DNA from: Pseudoduganella namucuonensis
Lineage (GTDB): Bacteria > Pseudomonadota > Gammaproteobacteria > Burkholderiales > Burkholderiaceae_D
Direction of reading: 5' to 3'
NCBI RefSeq assembly: GCF_900116645.1
Contig: NZ_FPBO01000029.1
Location: forward strand, 1-64,000
Length of the DNA: 64,000 nucleotides
The notes beneath the pieces are model-generated. The model was not told where the DNA came from, searched no databases, and worked only from the letters and a program-made list of their open reading frames with translations. Positions 60,233 to 64,000 of the stretch are shown here, piece by piece. Position 1 is the first letter of the stretch, and every line of letters begins with the position of its first letter. Made by a program: the position numbers and the translations under genes.

Positions 60233-60525
60233 TCCGGACTCGAATGGCGGCGCGCTAAACGGTGCATAGATAATTCCATTTGAAACTTCAAGCAGGCGCG
60301 GAACCCCATGTCATCCTTTGCAACGAACGATTTGGAATCCTTGAGTTCAGCCACGCCGAATACGGCAAAGTCGCACGCGTAGTAACGCAGAGTTGCTGGG
60401 CCGTGGTTCCGCACTGGCTCTGGATGTTCAAACGAGGTTAACCCCCGCACGCCGTCGGGAAGTCTGCTTTCGATATCGACCAGTTTATGCTTCTGGTCAC
60501 GGGGATAGAACGGATCTTCAGCCGC
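60229..60525 (-). pseudogene. 5'-truncated hypothetical gene next to the IS remnant
   Basis: An open frame of about 98 codons without a good start runs toward the GH43 gene; the track-style start is a GTG at 60450. It contains 'LTSFEHPEPVRNHGPATLRY' and 'VFGVAELKDSKSFVAKDD'. It is cut at its 5' side close to the IS4 remnant, where the frame meets a stop. I do not recognise the family. It is most likely the C-terminal part of a gene interrupted by the insertion. Confidence 0.35.
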
Positions 60526-60570
60526 TCAAGGCACTGCCGCCTATTCGGTGGCGGTATCAGGCTCTGGTTC

Positions 60571-61140
60571 ATGTCCGTTCTGACCACGCTGTTTCAAGAT
60601 TTCGCCGCCCGATTATGCTCGCCGGAATTTCTCCTCGGCCGCCCGCCACACCGATCATCCGACTGCATTCTCGCGCCGCGCAAGCTGCCGCTCGCGATGC
60701 TGGTCGCCATCATGCTGACGGGCATGCGGATGAGCATCCAAGCCGAACTGGACACCTTCTTCGCCCACCTTCGCCAACAAGCCCAACTAGTCCACGAGGT
60801 GTCGGAGCAGGCATTCGCCCAGGCGCGTGCCAAGCTGTCGCCGAGCGCCATTCCAGGCCTCAACGACTGGCTAATCGGGCGCGCAGAAAAGGATCGGTTT
60901 GTGCCGCGCTGGCGCGGGCTACGCTTGGTCGCCGCCGACGCCTCGACGGCGCGTTTCGGTCTGCGGGCCAGCCATGTTAAGCGCGCCGCCTTGGCCGATC
61001 AAATCCTGTTCGGCCTGTTCTTGCCGGGGCCCGACCTGATGCTCGCCGCCTCCCTGCACGACGTCCACGAATGCGGTGAGCGCTAGTTCTTGTTCGAACA
61101 CCTCGACCGGCCCTTGATGCCTGGCATCTCGATGGTATAG
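60571..61140 (+). pseudogene. Truncated IS4-family transposase
   Basis: The frame from ATG 60571 (MSVLTTLFQDF) carries IS4-type features. These include 'MLTGMRMSIQAELDTFFAHL', 'AFAQARAKLSPSAIPGLNDW' and the first catalytic Asp in 'RLVAADAS'. It stops at TAG 61084. Downstream of the stop the same frame continues with transposase-like 'FLFEHLDRP' until about 61138, so the TAG is an internal nonsense change (CAG to TAG in the usual 'ERQ'). The C-terminal half with the remaining D and E residues is absent. The element is dead. I could not find its inverted repeats. Nothing is supported from 61141 to 61343. Confidence 0.7.
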
Positions 61141-61343
61141 CAAATGCCCGCAGGGTCGTCGCAGATGGCAGCAGCCTGACCGAATGAGTCACCGGGTTGC
61201 CGGGTGATCAGAAGTGGTGTACACCCAGTCCGTAGAAGGTGTAGCTGCGCAGTTGGTGACGGTCCGCCGGCCGATCAGCGACATGGAAATGGTATCGAGA
61301 AAAAGAGGCACGTCGGAGACGCAAGGCAGGTCTGTCCGGTGCG

Positions 61344-61745
61344 CTATCCGGCCGGTGAGTGCATGGCTTGTTGCACCATGTGGCTGTCCACATACTGGAC
61401 CATGCGCGCGATCTTGCCGTCCCTGAAGGTGTAGAGATGGGCGAACGAGGCTTGCATGAAACGGCCGGTCGCCTTGAACGTGCCCGAGTACACGCCGAAG
61501 GCGGCGATCCGGTCGCCCTGCTCGAGATAATGGGCCGCTTCGGCGCGATAGTCGATCCATTCGGTCGCCAGGCGTTGAAACACGTTGGCGACGATCGCTT
61601 CCGCGCCCACATAGGTGCCGGCATACGGGAAGCCCGGCGCTTCAACCCATTCGGCCTCGGGCGTGAGCGCGGCCAGCAGGCGCGTCGCGTTCTCGCCGGA
61701 GAGTCCTTCGTAGGTTGAGCGTAGCAGGTCGAGGTTGGTGCTCAT
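61344..61745 (-). CDS. NTF2/SnoaL-like protein
   Basis: This 133-residue cone-fold protein ('LDLLRSTYEGLSGENATRLL', 'GRFMQASFAHLYTFRDGKIA') is of the SnoaL-like/nuclear transport factor 2 superfamily, small hydrophobic-pocket proteins that act as isomerases, dehydratases or binding proteins. The ATG overlaps the DsbA-like stop (ATGA), so the two are translationally coupled. The reading frame continues upstream, but the start at 61745 gives the normal length. The role is unknown; the partner gene suggests redox or xenobiotic metabolism. Confidence 0.75.
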   Translation of the reverse strand: MSTNLDLLRSTYEGLSGENATRLLAALTPEAEWVEAPGFPYAGTYVGAEAIVANVFQRLATEWIDYRAEAAHYLEQGDRIAAFGVYSGTFKATGRFMQASFAHLYTFRDGKIARMVQYVDSHMVQQAMHSPAG

Positions 61746-62392
61746 TGGGCGGCGGCCGGGATCCGGCGGTGAAGATGCTCGCTCCATTCGGCAACGCGGC
61801 CCAGCCAGGGGCCGAGGTCGAGCCGTTCGAGCGCGCCATCGCCACGCTCGAGCGCGATCGTCGGGAAACCCTGGCCGCCGCAGCGCGCCAGCCACTGGCG
61901 GCTCTCGGTGAAATGCCGATCGGTCGCGGGGCCGGCAAGGCGCGCAAAGGCCGCCGCGAAGCCGGCCGGATCCAGGCCCAGTTCCCGCGCCAGTTCCGCC
62001 AGCACCGGCGTGTCGGCGATACGCCTGCCTTCCGCGTAGTGCGCGCGCTGGACACGGTGCAGCATGTCCAGGCCGCGCCCGGCCAGTTCCTCGGCGGCCA
62101 GGATGGCGGTGCTTGGCGGGGCGGAATCCATCACCGCGCTGGTGTCGCGCAGGAGGCCATCGAGGTAGGCCGCGCCGAACGGCTGCCCGGTCAGCTGCGC
62201 GATGCGCCGGTCGTGTGGCGTGACGTGGTCGCGCCATTGCGGCGTGATGGCGCGCCGGCTGGCGCCTGTCAGCATGCCGCCACTGTGGAAGGCGATGCCG
62301 AGGCCGGGCACGCCGCGCGCGGCGGAAATCAGGGGCGCGGCGGCGTAACTCCAGCCGCACAGCGGGTCGAAGATGTAGTGCAAGGTGGTCAT
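61742..62392 (-). CDS. DsbA-family (FrnE/GST-kappa-like) protein
   Basis: This 216-residue thioredoxin-fold protein with an inserted helical domain starts 'MTTLHYIFDPLCGWSY'. The active-site position has only one cysteine (LCGW), as in 2-hydroxychromene-2-carboxylate isomerase and GST-kappa relatives, so a disulphide oxidase role is less likely than an isomerase or glutathione-linked role. 'GGQGFPTIAL' holds the cis-Pro. There is no signal peptide, so it is cytoplasmic. AAGGAAG precedes the start. It overlaps the NTF2-like gene and may form a two-gene operon downstream of the aromatic acid transporter. Confidence 0.8.
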   Translation of the reverse strand: MTTLHYIFDPLCGWSYAAAPLISAARGVPGLGIAFHSGGMLTGASRRAITPQWRDHVTPHDRRIAQLTGQPFGAAYLDGLLRDTSAVMDSAPPSTAILAAEELAGRGLDMLHRVQRAHYAEGRRIADTPVLAELARELGLDPAGFAAAFARLAGPATDRHFTESRQWLARCGGQGFPTIALERGDGALERLDLGPWLGRVAEWSEHLHRRIPAAAQ

Positions 62393-62493
62393 GAACTTCC
62401 TTCACGGGACGATCCATGAAGGGTAGCGGTTTTCATTGCTTCGATAAATGGTCCTTATTGAAATGGATTGTTTCTTGGATCGGATGAATAAGT

Positions 62494-62520
62494 GGCCGAT
62501 TGGGGATCCCCCCATCGGCC
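62494..62520. terminator. Stem-loop between the AAHS transporter and the DsbA-like gene
   Basis: GGCCGATTGGGG and CCCCCATCGGCC pair at 11 of 12 positions with a 3-base loop, 18 bases after the transporter stop. No T-run follows on the minus strand, so it may be only partly terminating. Confidence 0.5.
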
Positions 62521-62538
62521 ATCCGGTCGCGGGGGCGG

Positions 62539-63882
62539 TTAGCCGGCGGCGGCGACGGCCGCCGCCTTGCCGTGCGGGCCGCGCATGGACATGGTGGTCA
62601 GGGCCGCGATCGCCGCGGGCACCGCCGCCGCCATGAACAGCGCGCTCATCGACCATTCAAGGCGCAGCAGCTCTCCGCCGACCACGGGACCGACGATGGA
62701 ACCGAGCCGGCCGATGCCGACGCTCCAGCCTATGCCGGTCGAACGCAGCGAGGTCGGGTAATAGGTCGCGGCCAGGGCGTTGATCGCGGGCTGCCCGCCG
62801 ACGATGCAGAAGCCGGCGATGAAGATGGTGGCGAACACCAGCGGCAGCGAGGTGTGCACCTGGCCTATCATGACGATGGCGGTGGCGGCGGCCACGAAGG
62901 TCGGGATCAACACCTTGCCGAAGCCGGCGCGGTCTATGCACCAGCCCAGCGTCAGCGTGCCGGCGATGCCGCCCACCTGCAGCGCGGTGCCGGCGAGCAC
63001 CGCGTAATTGGTGGAGAAGCCCGCGTCCTTCATCAGCACGGGCAGCCAGTTCGACAGGAAGAACAGCACTAGCAGGTTCATGAAGCTGACGATCCAGATC
63101 AGGATCGTGGCGCGGGCGCGGCCCTCCCTGAACAGTTGCGCCACCAGCGCGCCTTTTTTAGGCTGCTCGGAGACCACGTAGCGGGTGCCGGCGTCGGCCA
63201 CGAAGGCGGCGTCGATGCGCTTCAATATGGCGGCGATCCGGTCGCCCCGGTTACCCCGCATCACCAGGAACTGCAGCGACTCCGGCAGCACGAAGAACAT
63301 CACGACGGCCAGCAGCAGGGGGATGACGCCGCCCACGTAAAACACCGAGCGCCAGCCGAAATACGGGATGATGGCGGCCGACACGAAGCCGCCCAGCGCG
63401 GCGCCGACGATGAAGCCGGCGGAAATGATCATCATGGTGCGCACGCGGATGCGCGTGGGGCTGTATTCCCCGGCGATCGCGATCGCGTTCGGGATGATGC
63501 TGCCCAGCCCCAGGCCGGTGATGAAGCGCAGCACCAGCAATTCCTGGATGGTGCCGGCGTGCGCCGTGACGACCATGCAGGCGCCGAAGAACACGGTGGA
63601 CCCGATCAGCACCGGGCGCCGTCCTATCTTGTCGGCGAGCACGCCGAAGATCAGGGAGCCGACCAGCATGCCGAACAGGCCGGCGCCGAACACGGGGCCG
63701 AGACTGGTCTTCGCGATGCCCCAGTCGGCGATCAGCGCCGGGGCGACGTAGCCCATGGCCTGCACGTCGAAGCCATCCATGATGAGGCACCAGCCGCATA
63801 AACTCAAAAGCAGGAAGTGAAACGGGCCCAGCTTGCCGTTGTCGACGATGTCGGAAACGTTGATGGTCTGTTGACCGGACAT
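62539..63882 (-). CDS. AAHS-family aromatic acid:H+ symporter (MFS)
   Basis: This is a 447-residue, 12-helix MFS permease. The aromatic acid:H+ symporter signature 'LIMDGFDVQAMGYVAPAL' lies in helix 1, followed by the 'GVLADKIGRRPVLIGS' loop 2-3 motif and 'EYSPTRIRVRTMMIISAG' in the middle. Relatives (PcaK, BenK, GenK-like) import benzoates, gentisate and similar acids. It could supply the aromatic operon at 1.8-9.6 kb, although it is 53 kb away in this window. AAGGAGA before the ATG at 63882 sets the start. The 118 bases upstream to the window end are AT-rich promoter sequence. Confidence 0.87.
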   Translation of the reverse strand: MSGQQTINVSDIVDNGKLGPFHFLLLSLCGWCLIMDGFDVQAMGYVAPALIADWGIAKTSLGPVFGAGLFGMLVGSLIFGVLADKIGRRPVLIGSTVFFGACMVVTAHAGTIQELLVLRFITGLGLGSIIPNAIAIAGEYSPTRIRVRTMMIISAGFIVGAALGGFVSAAIIPYFGWRSVFYVGGVIPLLLAVVMFFVLPESLQFLVMRGNRGDRIAAILKRIDAAFVADAGTRYVVSEQPKKGALVAQLFREGRARATILIWIVSFMNLLVLFFLSNWLPVLMKDAGFSTNYAVLAGTALQVGGIAGTLTLGWCIDRAGFGKVLIPTFVAAATAIVMIGQVHTSLPLVFATIFIAGFCIVGGQPAINALAATYYPTSLRSTGIGWSVGIGRLGSIVGPVVGGELLRLEWSMSALFMAAAVPAAIAALTTMSMRGPHGKAAAVAAAG

Positions 63883-63937
63883 GATGTGATCTCCTTGGGT
63901 GGTTGTTGTTTTTGTAATTTATGGACTGGCCGCATTT

Positions 63938-63953
63938 ATTTGCAAATGCAAAT
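63938..63953. promoter_or_regulatory. Palindrome in the transporter promoter region
   Basis: ATTTGCAAATGCAAAT has perfect 7-base arms (ATTTGCA and TGCAAAT) around a 2-base centre, about 55 bases upstream of the AAHS start, inside an AT-rich stretch. It is a plausible regulator site, but no regulator gene is visible here; one may lie beyond the window. Confidence 0.4.
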
Positions 63954-64000
63954 TAATTAAAGCACGCGTTAATTGTTAGAGCAAGTAAGTTCTGCGATAA

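Noticed and set aside
61208-61645. A 145-codon minus-strand frame overlapping the NTF2-like gene
   Set aside because: It is an out-of-frame shadow of the NTF2-like protein; its translation is Arg/Ser/Pro-rich and lacks motifs.

Overview
The window is GC-rich (roughly two thirds G+C by eye), densely coding bacterial chromosome. It looks like a plant-polymer-degrading member of the Oxalobacteraceae (Duganella/Massilia/Rugamonas type, Betaproteobacteria). This rests on a PEP-CTERM secreted protein, a long TonB-dependent receptor under LacI-type control, many secreted glycoside hydrolases, flavin-dependent halogenase-like genes beside sugar genes, and AAHS-type aromatic acid transport. The genus is inferred, not proven. 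I saw no rRNA, tRNA or CRISPR array.

Layout. (1) 1-0.7 kb: a stand-alone transposase N-domain gene and a 49-residue partner. (2) 0.8-9.6 kb: a LysR gene divergent from a six-gene aromatic operon (two-subunit 2-oxoacid oxidoreductase, nitrilase, gentisate-type dioxygenase, FAH-family hydrolase, maleate isomerase). (3) 9.6-36 kb: a hemicellulose/arabinan locus with GH95, FadR-type GntR, GH31 with PA14 insert, GH43, a LacY-type permease, two LacI regulators, a TonB receptor, tandem GH51 genes (one lacking its acid/base residue), a 1666-residue lyase-like protein, a PEP-CTERM protein and GH97. (4) 36-56 kb: a second GntR, a Tat-exported lyase-like lipoprotein, an acyltransferase, a membrane-anchored AraC sensor, XylR, a duplicated GH29/halogenase set, an aldose-epimerase-like gene, a GAF-GGDEF-EAL protein and GH59. 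Gene remnants (GH29-like, GH74, XylR-like) lie between. (5) 56.4-58.5 kb: an arsenic operon arsR-arsC-arsC-aqpS. (6) 58.6-64 kb: GH43, degraded small ORFs, an IS4 remnant, NTF2-like and DsbA-like genes, and an AAHS transporter.

How the parts fit. GH31, GH43, GH95, GH29, GH51 and GH97 enzymes would strip xylose, arabinose, fucose and galactose from xyloglucan or arabinogalactan-like material. The TonB receptor and LacY-type permease would import the pieces. Operators close to TTGGTATCGATACCAA lie before the receptor, between the two LacI genes and, more weakly, between GH31 and GH43, so the LacI proteins probably control this locus. In the 39-54 kb region, five promoters share a different architecture, GGCGRTTTTNNNAATTG with the -35 at its end and a CACAAT-like -10. 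This suggests a second regulon centred on the GH29/halogenase module.
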